A stretch of 64,000 bases of DNA from Gluconobacter aidae. GTDB lineage: Bacteria > Pseudomonadota > Alphaproteobacteria > Acetobacterales > Acetobacteraceae. Both the position numbers and the translations under genes were made by a program. This document shows, one piece after another, positions 18,655 through 27,360 of this stretch; position 1 is the stretch's first letter, and every line of letters begins with the position of its first letter. The notes under the pieces are model-generated. The model made no database searches and was not told the DNA's origin. It saw nothing but the letters and a program-made list of their open reading frames with translations. The stretch spans positions 62,001 to 126,000 of the forward strand of contig NZ_WIPH01000001.1 in the NCBI RefSeq assembly GCF_009547075.1. Direction: 5' to 3'.

Positions 18655-19380
18655 GTGCCAGATTTTCCTGGACCGGGTCAAATATCGGAACTGTTGATGT
18701 CGTTTTCTCTTATGCCGCTTGTAGTCTCTGGCCGCCGAGTCTTCATTCTCGGCCTTGTGGCAGGGTATGTGGATGCTCTGAGCTTCGTGGATCTCGGGGG
18801 CGTCTTCGCGGGGGCGATGACTGGAAACACCACGCATATGGGCGCGTCATTCGTGCAGGGAAACTGGCCTCATGGTTTTCTGCTCGTTGGTGCGCTGGCC
18901 ATTTTCTTTGCCAGTGCGGTCCTGACCAGCCTGGCGCGCCTTCTCTGGCTTCCGGCTTATGGCATTATGTTCATGACAATCCTGATGGTGCTGGCACAGG
19001 CGGCCCATTCATCTCCGTACCGATACTGGGGCGAGTTCCTGATTCTTCCGGCTCTACTGGCTGTACAGGGAGAAACCATTGCGAAATTTTCCGGCACACC
19101 GATGCCGACAATTGTCATTACAACCAATCTTCTGAAGGCAGCATCGGGTGTTGCGACCTGGATGGCTGCAAAACTGGCACCCTCCCGAATAACGACTCCG
19201 CTTTCAGGCAGTATTCTTCTGCCGGGGCTCTCCTTCCTGTCTTTTTTCGTCGGGGCAGTCATGGCAGCGCTCGGGTTGGCTGTGCATGGCAGTTTCCCGT
19301 TTCTCTGGCCCCTGCCATTTCTGGGTCTTCTCTACTGGGATGTCTGGAAAACAGAGCGTGACGGGCGTTACGAGGACTGA
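18655..19380 (+). CDS. DUF1275 (YoaK-like) membrane protein
   Basis: Inner-membrane protein of unknown function with about six hydrophobic segments. The family signature is near the N-terminus: LGLVAGYVDALSFVDLGGVF followed by GAMTGNTTHMG. The first start available is GTG, giving 241 residues; an ATG 14 codons later (MSFSLMPLVV) gives a more usual length and could be the real start. It ends 14 bases from the convergent LysR gene. No substrate is known for the family with certainty. Confidence 0.8.
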   Translation: MPDFPGPGQISELLMSFSLMPLVVSGRRVFILGLVAGYVDALSFVDLGGVFAGAMTGNTTHMGASFVQGNWPHGFLLVGALAIFFASAVLTSLARLLWLPAYGIMFMTILMVLAQAAHSSPYRYWGEFLILPALLAVQGETIAKFSGTPMPTIVITTNLLKAASGVATWMAAKLAPSRITTPLSGSILLPGLSFLSFFVGAVMAALGLAVHGSFPFLWPLPFLGLLYWDVWKTERDGRYED

Positions 19381-19394
19381 GAGGAGCCGTTCGC

Positions 19395-20291
19395 TTATAT
19401 GTGGAGCCTGTCTGCTGTCTTCATGATGCTTTCCACAAAATCCGCGAACTGACGGGCCTTGGCGGTCATCATCCGGCCCGCGGGAAAGACGGCCCACAGA
19501 TCGATCGACGGCAGGGACCATGCATCAAGAACACGAACGACGGCTCCATTTTCAATCTCTGGCGCGAACATCCAGTCGGACGCGATGGTCAGTCCCATAT
19601 TTGCCAGAACGGCGGCCCTGAGCCCTTCCGCGGCGTTGACCTTAAGTCGTCCGCTGACAGAGACCGACACCGCGGCACCCTCTCGCAGAAAAGACCATGA
19701 GCTTGGCAGCTGGCTGTAAATGATCGCTTCATGGTTCGCCAGATCTGCCGGAGAACGCGGCGTTCCAGTCCGCTTGAGATAGGCAGGCGTGGCGAGGACA
19801 GAGCGTCGTCCTGTTGCGATCTTTCGGGCGACGGCCGTGGAATCGGCGAGCGTGCCCATCCGCAGGGAAATATCGATGCCTTCCGCCACAAGATCGATCA
19901 TCCGGTCATCAAGAATGATCTCGACCGTCAACTGAGGATGATCCGCCAGAAACCGGGGGAGCTCTGGAATGATGTGCAGTCTTGCAAATGTTGTTGCCGC
20001 TGAAATCCGCAAGCGGCCTGACAGACCTGCACCAGCTCCCTTTGCGGCAAGCTCCGCTTCATCGGCCTCCTGAATGGCGTTTCGTGCCCGCTCGTAAAAG
20101 CTCTGTCCGGCCTCGGTCGGCGTCAGGCCATGCGTGGAACGAATGAGCAGACTGACCTGAAGGCGTGCCTCAAGCTGCGCGATGGTCTTGGACACCGCCG
20201 GCTGCCCCACGCCAAGCTGCCGCGCGGCGGCCGAGAATGAGCCGGTATCGACCACGCGGATGAATGTGGCCATTGCCTGATAACGGTCCAT
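19395..20291 (-). CDS. LysR-family transcriptional regulator
   Basis: DNA-binding regulator of 298 residues from the start MDRYQAMATFIRVVDTGSFS, which has GGAGGA upstream on the coding strand; a longer in-frame start lacks this. The N-terminal winged helix-turn-helix covers about residues 1-60 (FSAAARQLGVGQPAVSKTIA), followed by a ligand-binding domain. It is divergent from the peroxiredoxin-like gene but separated by about 456 bases, so its target is uncertain. Confidence 0.9.
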   Translation of the reverse strand: MDRYQAMATFIRVVDTGSFSAAARQLGVGQPAVSKTIAQLEARLQVSLLIRSTHGLTPTEAGQSFYERARNAIQEADEAELAAKGAGAGLSGRLRISAATTFARLHIIPELPRFLADHPQLTVEIILDDRMIDLVAEGIDISLRMGTLADSTAVARKIATGRRSVLATPAYLKRTGTPRSPADLANHEAIIYSQLPSSWSFLREGAAVSVSVSGRLKVNAAEGLRAAVLANMGLTIASDWMFAPEIENGAVVRVLDAWSLPSIDLWAVFPAGRMMTAKARQFADFVESIMKTADRLHI

Positions 20292-20747
20292 GATATTCCT
20301 CCGGGGAATGATCCTTATCGCCTCAGGAGCACTGTCCTGTCGAGTATGAAAGGAGCATCTCTTGTGCATCACCCCGGACAGGCCGGGTTGTGAAGGAGAC
20401 CGGAAATGTTCGGTTCATTCATGCGCGCCGCGTCTGGGCCGCTCGTTACAGACAGTTTTCTGACTTTTTATCTGACAGGCAGTCTGCCGCATGTTGCCTC
20501 CCTTCTTGCAGGGCGTGTCATTTCTGAACTGTCGGAATGTCTGCGACACAGCCTGGCGCGTTCTTCATGCGATTGCATAGCTCTTCTACGGTGGCGCGGC
20601 ACACGGATGAACGGGGTTTTGTGAGCCAGAATCCCAGACTGACGGATATTCCGATCTGGAATGACCAATAGTCCTTCAGACCATCACCTCCGAAAACACC
20701 AACGACCCTAACATCAGGCGTCGCACTATTTTTTAAAGGAAATAACC
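20292..20747. other. Intergenic stretch without a recognisable gene
   Basis: These 456 bases separate the LysR gene from the peroxiredoxin-like gene. A 72-codon frame at 20406-20624 (+) has a strong AAGGAGA eight bases before its ATG, starting MFGSFMRAASGPLVTD, but the rest resembles no family I know and is cysteine/arginine rich like non-coding frames. A minus-strand frame (20518-20763) is equally unconvincing. The region may hold a decayed gene that once was the LysR target, plus the promoters of both flanking genes. Confidence 0.4.
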
Positions 20748-21425
20748 ATGTCTCTTCAGGCAAAACTCGACGCTTTCAAAGCTGACTTCGAAGCGGGCAA
20801 GCCGCCTTACAATGTTCCTGATTCAGTGATTCAGGTTATGCACCGTGCAACGGCTGAACTGGTCGCCGCGGGTGCAGCGGAAAAGGTGCTTAAAGCTGGC
20901 GACAAAGCTCCGGCTTTCATTTTGAACGATCCGGAGGGCAATCCGGTGGTCTCTGCCGAGCTTCTGGCAAAAGGCCCGCTGGTCATCAGCTTCTATCGTG
21001 GTGTGTGGTGCCCTTACTGCAACATGGAGCTTCAGGCTCTTGAGGCTGCGCTTCCGTCTTTCCGCGAACTCGGCGCAAACCTGATTGCCATCTCACCGCA
21101 GACGGCCGTGAACAGCCGCAAGTCGGTCCGTCAGAATCATCTCGATTTCCCGATCCTGTCAGATCCGCATAATGACGTTGCAGCAGCATTCGGTCTGCGG
21201 TTCGTCCTGCCGGACTATCTCGTGGATCTCTATACCAACCTGAAAAACGATCTTCCGTCTTTTAATGGCGATGACAGCTGGACACTGCCAATGCCTGGCC
21301 GTTTCGTCATCGGCCAGGACGGCGTGATCCTCTATGCCGAGGTTAATCCGGACTATACCCGACGTCCGGAGCCGGAAGACATGCTGCCGGCACTTCGGAA
21401 AGCAACATACGCTTCGGCAGACTAA
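20748..21425 (+). CDS. Peroxiredoxin-like (AhpC/TSA) family protein
   Basis: Thioredoxin-fold protein of 225 residues. After about 50 helical residues, the domain begins near GDKAPAFILNDPEG, followed by the active-site segment SFYRGVWCPYCNMEL around residues 82-96. The CPYC pair differs from classic 2-Cys peroxiredoxins and is typical of the peroxiredoxin-like (AhpC-TSA) subgroup that may reduce peroxides or disulfides. The ATG follows AAAGGAAATAACC, a clear ribosome binding site. A degenerate glutathione S-transferase lies downstream, suggesting a former thiol-redox pair. Confidence 0.85.
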   Translation: MSLQAKLDAFKADFEAGKPPYNVPDSVIQVMHRATAELVAAGAAEKVLKAGDKAPAFILNDPEGNPVVSAELLAKGPLVISFYRGVWCPYCNMELQALEAALPSFRELGANLIAISPQTAVNSRKSVRQNHLDFPILSDPHNDVAAAFGLRFVLPDYLVDLYTNLKNDLPSFNGDDSWTLPMPGRFVIGQDGVILYAEVNPDYTRRPEPEDMLPALRKATYASAD

Positions 21426-21483
21426 TTATTAGCCTTCTGGTGTCCGGATATGGCCCTGTCGGCTCCTGGTTCAGGGGCATCCC

Positions 21484-21690
21484 GGTCGCCACCAGGCAAA
21501 AATTGCGGTGTTGCGGGCTGAAACAGGCATGGCTTTCGAAGCGATTCCAATGGCAAGGTTTCTGCTCTCATGGATACGGATGGTCCACGGGGCAGCAGTC
21601 CCGCAATTCTGTTCGATTCCATGGCCATCCTTTTCTATCTGGCTGAGACATTCGGAATCGTTATTCCCAAGGATATCGCTTCAGCCTTGG
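21484..21690 (+). pseudogene. Glutathione S-transferase remnant (nu/YfcG-like N-terminal domain)
   Basis: Two pieces of a GST thioredoxin-like domain lie in different frames. The first, from about 21490, reads KIAVLRAETGMAFEAIP. The second, from about 21560, reads VSALMDTDGPRGSSP and continues as AILFDSMAILFYLAETFG. In intact GSTs some 15-20 residues join these pieces, so an internal deletion with a frame change is inferred. The C-terminal domain is missing; the remnant runs into the 3' end of the convergent FUSC gene, which ends at 21681. Stop codons and frame breaks rule out a functional product. Confidence 0.75.
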
Positions 21691-23924
21691 CCGGAATTGA
21701 GCAGGCGGCTGTTTTTCTCGCCGCGGAATGGCTTGCTGGCATCGAGGAAATCCTCGTTCGTCCGCATCGTATAAGCGATCACGACGAGATAGGTGATGGC
21801 GCGCGTCAACTCGAGGCGCGTCACCAGATCCGTTTCCTGGGCATCGAGAACACGTAGGCGCCTGACCGCCGCCTCCGCGATACGGGCCGCCTTGTCATGC
21901 CGCTTCGTGGACTGTTCCACGTAGTGCAGAACCAGAAGGATCGGGCGGCGGGCGCTTTCGGGCAGATATTCACGGTCGAGCAGTGTGCGCAGCCGGATGA
22001 CGTTCAGGCCCAGTGTCAGGGTGGCCAGCGTCCCGAGGATACAGGCTTCGATCAGCGGGGCGGGGGTCGGGCCGGCATGGCGGATCAGACGGGCAAAGCG
22101 GTCCGTGTTACGGCCGATCCAGACGCTGATGCGCGGTGTATATCCCGGATGGGCCAGATGCTGCAATTCTCCCAGCATGATCCGCCGCAGACGAAAACGC
22201 TCGGCATCGCTGCTGAATGGCAGCACGCTCCGGAAGACGATGACACTGACGGCCACCGCCAGAACGGTTGCCATATTCCCGTTGTAAAAGGCAATTTCAT
22301 TCATGACGTGATGGTTCTCGAGCCCCAGCATGGCTGGAAGCAAAAGACCATAAGCCGCTGAGCCACCAGCCGTGGCGGGATTCCCTTTTGCCAGGCCGCC
22401 GAGAAACATTGCCGGCCCCAGAAAGAGCGTCAGCGTCTCGAACGTCGTGACTTTCGGCATGAGTACGAAAACCAGGATCCAGGCCACGATGTAGGCCGCG
22501 ACGGCTCCCTTGAGAAACTCGGTTGTGCCAAGAACCGGGTTTTCCTTGGTCGCGAACAGTCCACAGACCAGCGTCGTAATGGCGATAAAGCCAAGCCCGT
22601 TCGGCCAGGCGGTGACTTCATAGATATAGGCCGTGATCAGAACAGCACAGGCACCGCGCAGGCCGTTATGCACCGCTTCACGGGTGTCGCGATGGGTTTC
22701 AAGCTGGAAATGGAAATGATCGCCTTTGATGCGATGCGTACTGGCCTCGTATTCCTTGATGGCCTGCTCCAGATCTCCCAGAAGTTCGCCCAGGGAGACG
22801 AACAGGATGCGTTCATCCAGCCTGTCTTCCTGCATTTCCTGACCTTCGTCGGTCTGGTCAAAAGGTTCGAGGCCGGGAATGGGTTCAAGGTCCGAGCGGA
22901 TGTCGCTCTCACGATGAGGCGCGGCGTAGAGACGGCAGATGTCGCGAAAGTGCTGAAGATCCGCAAGCAGGGCAGGCACGGCATTCTGGTTCGGCAGGCG
23001 CTGCGGGAACTGCTTGAGGAAGGCAAGGATTTCGTCAGCGGTTTTCGTGAACGCCGGATGGTTGTGGTTGAGCACCTGAAGGCGCATGGCCATGCCGAAA
23101 CCGCGGGACAGAAGGGCGGAAACCGCTGCGAGGGCCGCTCGCGCGTGATCGCCTTCATGGCCATGAGGCCCCATTTCGACTTCCGCGAACTCGATCTGGT
23201 CATTGATCGTCAGAATCGTCCCGAACTGCCGCCGTGCGGCATTCAGTGCGCCGCGTTCCTCGCCCAGAAGGCTGCATAATGTGGTGGTGACGAGGACCAG
23301 GGCGGATTCAAGCTTCTGCCGAAGCTGTGCCCTGGCATGTCTTTCCTGGCTCGTCGCGAAAATGAGCCCCATGAAGGCTTCGCACAGCACGCCGAGCACG
23401 ATGTATGTGCCGCGCGACATTGCGACCATGAAGACATTGTCGGGATTGGATGCGGCGCCCATGCAGATGATCGAACAGGTATATCCTGCAAGAACAAGGG
23501 CATAGGAGCGAAAGTTACTGACGAATGTCGCAAATCCACTGCACAGGCCGATCCACAGGGCGATCATGGGGAAGAACATCCATGGGGCCTGTGGAGCGGC
23601 TGCCATGATGGTGATGGCTGCTATGGCCCCACTGACGGTGCCGACGATACGCCATTTTGCCTTGGACTGGCTTTCGCCCCGGCTGGTCTGCGCAACGGCC
23701 CAGACGGTCATGGCAGCCCAGGCTGGATCGTCCAGTTCCATCCAGAACGCGATCCCAACCGCCAGACAGGCCGCAATGGTGTTGCGCAGGGCAAACGTGA
23801 CGGAGGAGGGGCTGGGTGCATACAGCCACGAGAAAAAGGGACGCGCGCGCGGCCGCAAAGGTGCAGGCCGTGTGGTCGTGTTATCCGGAGTCGGTTGTCC
23901 CGAGGATATGGTGCTGCCACTCAT
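21681..23924 (-). CDS. FUSC-family membrane protein (aromatic acid efflux type)
   Basis: Inner-membrane protein of 747 residues with two blocks of hydrophobic helices (about 45-190 and 410-570) separated and followed by long soluble segments, the layout of the FUSC/AaeB family. The signature near residue 65 is MELDDPAWAAMTVWAVAQTS. Family members such as AaeB export aromatic carboxylic acids, often with a membrane fusion protein; no partner gene is next to it here. The soluble middle is rich in Glu/His. It follows the UdgX gene by 27 bases on the same strand, and its 3' end covers the tail of a GST remnant. Confidence 0.87.
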   Translation of the reverse strand: MSGSTISSGQPTPDNTTTRPAPLRPRARPFFSWLYAPSPSSVTFALRNTIAACLAVGIAFWMELDDPAWAAMTVWAVAQTSRGESQSKAKWRIVGTVSGAIAAITIMAAAPQAPWMFFPMIALWIGLCSGFATFVSNFRSYALVLAGYTCSIICMGAASNPDNVFMVAMSRGTYIVLGVLCEAFMGLIFATSQERHARAQLRQKLESALVLVTTTLCSLLGEERGALNAARRQFGTILTINDQIEFAEVEMGPHGHEGDHARAALAAVSALLSRGFGMAMRLQVLNHNHPAFTKTADEILAFLKQFPQRLPNQNAVPALLADLQHFRDICRLYAAPHRESDIRSDLEPIPGLEPFDQTDEGQEMQEDRLDERILFVSLGELLGDLEQAIKEYEASTHRIKGDHFHFQLETHRDTREAVHNGLRGACAVLITAYIYEVTAWPNGLGFIAITTLVCGLFATKENPVLGTTEFLKGAVAAYIVAWILVFVLMPKVTTFETLTLFLGPAMFLGGLAKGNPATAGGSAAYGLLLPAMLGLENHHVMNEIAFYNGNMATVLAVAVSVIVFRSVLPFSSDAERFRLRRIMLGELQHLAHPGYTPRISVWIGRNTDRFARLIRHAGPTPAPLIEACILGTLATLTLGLNVIRLRTLLDREYLPESARRPILLVLHYVEQSTKRHDKAARIAEAAVRRLRVLDAQETDLVTRLELTRAITYLVVIAYTMRTNEDFLDASKPFRGEKNSRLLNSGQG

Positions 23925-23951
23925 TGCGTGCGTTTCTTAACCCTAACAGCA

Positions 23952-25217
23952 TTATCCGGCGAGAGCGGAAATTGCCATTCTGAGATCGGTTACAAATTTT
24001 GTATATTCGCGTGTCTTCGACTCCTCATCGGGGAGACGCAGCAGATAAGACGGGTGTACGGTTACCAGTCCGATACTTCCGTCCGCGAGTGGAATATGTC
24101 TTGAACGTTCACGCGACACTGTCACCTGACGCCCGAGAACAGCGCTCGCACCTGTAACGCCCAGCATCACAGTCACTTTCGGGGCCAGAATCTTGCGTTC
24201 TGTTGCCAGCCATGGAGAACAGGCGGTTATTTCTGCCGCGTCCGGTTTCTGGTGGATACGACGGTTTCCCTTCGGCACAAACTTGAAATGTTTAACGGCA
24301 TTGGTGATCCATGCCTGCGCCCGGTTTCCTCCTGCTTCTTTCAGGGCCCGGTCGAACAGTTGCCCCGCCGGTCCCACGAATGGCCGTCCCTGAAGGTCTT
24401 CCTGATCCCCCGGCTGTTCGCCAACAAAGATGATCCTGGCCGCCGGATTGCCTTCTCCGGAAACGGTTCGTGTTGCGGGCCCGCAGAGGTCGCACATCCG
24501 GCAGTCGATCGCCTTTCCGCGAAGGCCGGGCAGAGAAGAAGAGGAGGCGATATCGGTGGCATCAGGATGCAGCCGGACCGGAGCAATTCCATGCCACCAG
24601 ACATTGCCGGCACCGGCGGTTGCAATATTGCGGGCAGCTGCGATGACTTCGGAAGAGTTGGAAATATCGCCTTCAAGCCCCGGACCGAAAAGATATTCCT
24701 GACCATTCCAGCACAGTGTCCGCTCGGGCGCCGTTATGACCCAGGGCGCGGGGCGCAGGTCTGCAAGCGCGGCCGCCTGACTGTCGATGAGGGCAGATGC
24801 ATGGAAGGTGCGGACCACCTGCCAGTCAGGGTTACGTGCGTCCGGCATCTGGCAACGCAGGTCAAGCACACGCTTTCGGCTCTCGGTTGCGAGTCCGGTG
24901 AGTCGTTCTGCAAGTTCATCCGGAACAGGCAGGTTATCACGCAGGGTCTGAAGTGTAATATAAAGTAACCGGAACCGCTCGGGTGCCTCGGATACGAACA
25001 CGGCAGGGAAGAGAGCCGCGAGAGACCGGGGAACGCTGGTCGTCGAAGGAGCTGCGGGAAGAACACGTGTGGCAGAAGGGGCGTAAAGATCCGCGGGATT
25101 CTTTACGATCCACCGTATAGAATCGGCTGCTACTCTCTCGTGAAGCAGTTTCCGCGCCCAGGCGCGCCAGCCGGAAAAATCGCTTGTCGTTGAGAGCACA
25201 ACAGTTTCGCGGTTCAT
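23952..25217 (-). CDS. UdgX-type uracil-DNA binding protein with DUF4130-like N-terminal half
   Basis: The C-terminal half (about residues 235-421) is a family-4-like uracil-DNA glycosylase: CxxCxxC at 239-245, GEQPGDQEDLQGRPFVGPAG at 267-286, TNAVKHFKF, and VHPSYLLR at 387-394. The loop GNRRIH (318-322, His322) matches the KRRIH loop that in mycobacterial UdgX joins covalently to the abasic site after uracil removal. The N-terminal half ends with APERTLCWNGQEYLFGPG, like the end of DUF4130, a domain often fused to UdgX; the middle of that domain is poorly matched. The start MNRETVV was chosen for the GGGGG upstream; another ATG lies nine codons before. Confidence 0.85.
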   Translation of the reverse strand: MNRETVVLSTTSDFSGWRAWARKLLHERVAADSIRWIVKNPADLYAPSATRVLPAAPSTTSVPRSLAALFPAVFVSEAPERFRLLYITLQTLRDNLPVPDELAERLTGLATESRKRVLDLRCQMPDARNPDWQVVRTFHASALIDSQAAALADLRPAPWVITAPERTLCWNGQEYLFGPGLEGDISNSSEVIAAARNIATAGAGNVWWHGIAPVRLHPDATDIASSSSLPGLRGKAIDCRMCDLCGPATRTVSGEGNPAARIIFVGEQPGDQEDLQGRPFVGPAGQLFDRALKEAGGNRAQAWITNAVKHFKFVPKGNRRIHQKPDAAEITACSPWLATERKILAPKVTVMLGVTGASAVLGRQVTVSRERSRHIPLADGSIGLVTVHPSYLLRLPDEESKTREYTKFVTDLRMAISALAG

Positions 25218-25299
25218 GTCATTACCCCCAGTTGTAATCTGCAAGACTGAATACTCCGGGAAAGGCGCCTGCTTTTTGTTTGCGGGTTATTTTGATATG

Positions 25300-25310
25300 A
25301 TGATAATCAT
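25300..25310. promoter_or_regulatory. Palindrome in the udgX-mucR divergent region
   Basis: ATGATAATCAT is a perfect inverted repeat around one A, placed 83 bases upstream of the UdgX start and about 104 upstream of mucR in an AT-rich, non-coding stretch. It could be an operator for either gene; no known box was matched. Confidence 0.3.
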
Positions 25311-25413
25311 GAGTCGGCAAAGGCGCGTGCCAAATATTTCTATGCCGCATTTACCTGACCCTTTACAGGCGTTATGGAACTGAAAAAACATTAGAGCAGA
25401 GGGGTGAATTATC

Positions 25414-25881
25414 ATGTCCGAAGACACTTCCAGTACAGGTCTCCTGGAACTTACTGCCAAAATCGTTGCTGCCCAGGCATCCCGTGGAACACTTGAAGCA
25501 GAAGCACTGCCCGCCCTGATCCGCCAGGTATATGACGCCCTTGCCATGGCCGGAGTTCCCGAGGAAGAGCCCCAGTCCGAGCGTCCGCAGCCGGCGGTCC
25601 CCATCAAACGCTCCGTTTTTCCTGACTACATCATCTGTCTTGAAGACGGCAAAAAACTGAAAATGCTCAAACGTCACCTTCAGAGCGCTTATGATATGAC
25701 ACCGGAACAGTATCGGGAACGGTGGGGTCTTCCCTCGGACTACCCTCTGGTGGCTCCCAACTATGCCCAGCGTCGCTCTGCGCTGGCGCGCGAGATTGGC
25801 CTTGGACGCAAGATCAGTGCCGCAACCGGTGAAGGCAAGAAAGAGAGTGCCCGCGGACGCCGGACCAAAAAGGAAGACTGA
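25414..25881 (+). CDS. mucR: MucR/Ros-family transcriptional regulator
   Basis: Zinc-finger regulator of the Ros/MucR family, which in alphaproteobacteria controls exopolysaccharide, motility and cell-cycle genes and binds AT-rich DNA. The 155 residues have a helical N-terminal oligomerisation part, then the family core PDYIICLEDGKKLKMLKRHL near residues 70-90 and MTPEQYRERWGLPSDYP near 95-111, and VAPNYAQRRSALAREIGLG. The first zinc-ligand cysteine of Ros is not in its usual place, as in many MucR proteins. A basic Lys/Arg tail follows. Confidence 0.93.
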   Translation: MSEDTSSTGLLELTAKIVAAQASRGTLEAEALPALIRQVYDALAMAGVPEEEPQSERPQPAVPIKRSVFPDYIICLEDGKKLKMLKRHLQSAYDMTPEQYRERWGLPSDYPLVAPNYAQRRSALAREIGLGRKISAATGEGKKESARGRRTKKED

Positions 25882-25972
25882 GGACCGTCAGGACAGGGTG
25901 GTGGGAGGCTTTCAGGTGGGAGCGGTATCGCCGCCCCGGTCCTCTTGAGACGACAGAGACAGGAGCGGTCCC

Positions 25973-26917
25973 ATCAACGCTGAACTGAATGCTTTTCTGG
26001 CGGCGCAGCTAAAGTACCGGCAACTGCTGGTCTGGCGTGTCGGGGCTCTTGTTGCATTTTTCGGCGCCGTGATTATTTCGGTGTCAGGTCATGGTGGTGC
26101 GGTGAGTGCGAATTCCATTCACCGGCCCCATATCGTCCGGTTGGCCATTACCGGAATCGTCCGGAACGACGTCTCCCAGACCGTAAAGGCTCTGACAAAG
26201 GCCCGGGAGGCTTCGGATGTGACGGGGCTTCTGCTTGTGGTGGACAGTCCGGGCGGCGGTGTCACGGGAGGAGAACGCCTGCACGAGGCCGTCAAGCGCT
26301 TTGCCGCTGTCAAGCCCGTCGCTGTGTCAATGGGGGATATGGGGGCGTCCGCCGCCTATATGCTGTCTGTGCCCGCGCAACATATCGTGGCATTGCCCTC
26401 TACGCTGACCGGTTCGATCGGCGTTCTTTTCCAGCGTCCCGATGTTTCGGCAGGGCTGGGGCGTCTGGGCATTGGCATGGATGCCATCACGTCCGGCGCC
26501 ATGAAGGATCAGACCGATCCCACCAGTGCCCTCACGCCTGAAGGCCGCCAGATGCTGCAAGGGCTGGTGAATGACCTGTTCGGCCAGTTTGTCTCGATGG
26601 TCGCCGAAGGGCGCCATCTGACCGAGGAAAAAGTCCGCTCCCTGGCGGATGGCCGGGCCTATACGGGCCGTCAGGCGATTGCCCTGGGCCTGGTGGACGA
26701 ACTTGGCGATGAAGATGCGGCCCGGCTCTGGCTCCGGAAACAGCTTAAGATCGGCAATACATCTTATCCCGTGGTGCCGCTGATCCCCGAGCACTCGCGA
26801 TACTGGTATCAATGGCCCGGCAAAAAGGCGCTTCTGAAGGGCCTGCTGGGGGGAGCTTTCTCAAGCGTGATCGATCGCGAAGGCCTTGACGGCGCCGTTG
26901 CGATTTTGCAACTCTGA
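25973..26917 (+). CDS. S49-family (SppA-like) membrane serine peptidase, apparent ATC start
   Basis: Signal-peptide-peptidase-like protease. The serine is in [12 protein letters not shown] and the general-base lysine in [25 protein letters not shown] lies between. No ATG, GTG or TTG occurs in frame between the upstream stop (25946) and a GTG at 26069. That GTG lies inside the hydrophobic segment [20 protein letters not shown] and would destroy the membrane anchor. ATC at 25973 has AGGAG seven bases upstream, so I set the start there (314 residues, [18 protein letters not shown]). An annotation pipeline would probably pick 26069. ihfB follows 40 bases later. Confidence 0.82.
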   Translation: MNAELNAFLAAQLKYRQLLVWRVGALVAFFGAVIISVSGHGGAVSANSIHRPHIVRLAITGIVRNDVSQTVKALTKAREASDVTGLLLVVDSPGGGVTGGERLHEAVKRFAAVKPVAVSMGDMGASAAYMLSVPAQHIVALPSTLTGSIGVLFQRPDVSAGLGRLGIGMDAITSGAMKDQTDPTSALTPEGRQMLQGLVNDLFGQFVSMVAEGRHLTEEKVRSLADGRAYTGRQAIALGLVDELGDEDAARLWLRKQLKIGNTSYPVVPLIPEHSRYWYQWPGKKALLKGLLGGAFSSVIDREGLDGAVAILQL

Positions 26918-26957
26918 TGGCTCGTTTCAGAAGGCGGAGTCAGGTGGAACTGCTGTC

Positions 26958-27263
26958 ATGACCCGATCCGAACTTATCGCCGAACTGGCGGCCGCATACC
27001 CGCATCTTCTTACCCGCGATATCGAACGTATTGTCCATGCGGTCTTTGACGAGATCGGTGCCGCGCTTGCGCGGGGAGACCGGGTCGAACTGCGGGGCTT
27101 TGGAGCATTTCTTCCCCGGGAACGGGCGGCCAGGACGGGGCGCAATCCCCGGACCGGCGATGTCGTGCCGGTGGAGGAAAAAAGCGTCCCTTTCTTCAAG
27201 GTGGGCAAGGAACTCAGGGAACGCGTCAACCAGCGCCTCTCTACCCGCAAAAACGGTGACTGA
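26958..27263 (+). CDS. ihfB: Integration host factor subunit beta
   Basis: DNA-bending protein of the HU/IHF family; heterodimer partner of the IhfA encoded at 44321. The start [17 protein letters not shown] gives 101 residues. The DNA-binding arm has the signature [14 protein letters not shown], with the conserved proline at its tip, and [17 protein letters not shown] before it. The longer in-frame start lies inside the S49 gene and is rejected. Placement after an S49 protease gene is common in alphaproteobacteria. Confidence 0.92.
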   Translation: MTRSELIAELAAAYPHLLTRDIERIVHAVFDEIGAALARGDRVELRGFGAFLPRERAARTGRNPRTGDVVPVEEKSVPFFKVGKELRERVNQRLSTRKNGD

Positions 27264-27360
27264 ACGGGCTGTGTCCGTGCTGCATCAGGCGTGTTCAAGG
27301 AACGCCATGCTTAAAGCCCGGGGCTGGTTCGAAGGGCCGGTTCCGCTGTATTGTAAGACC

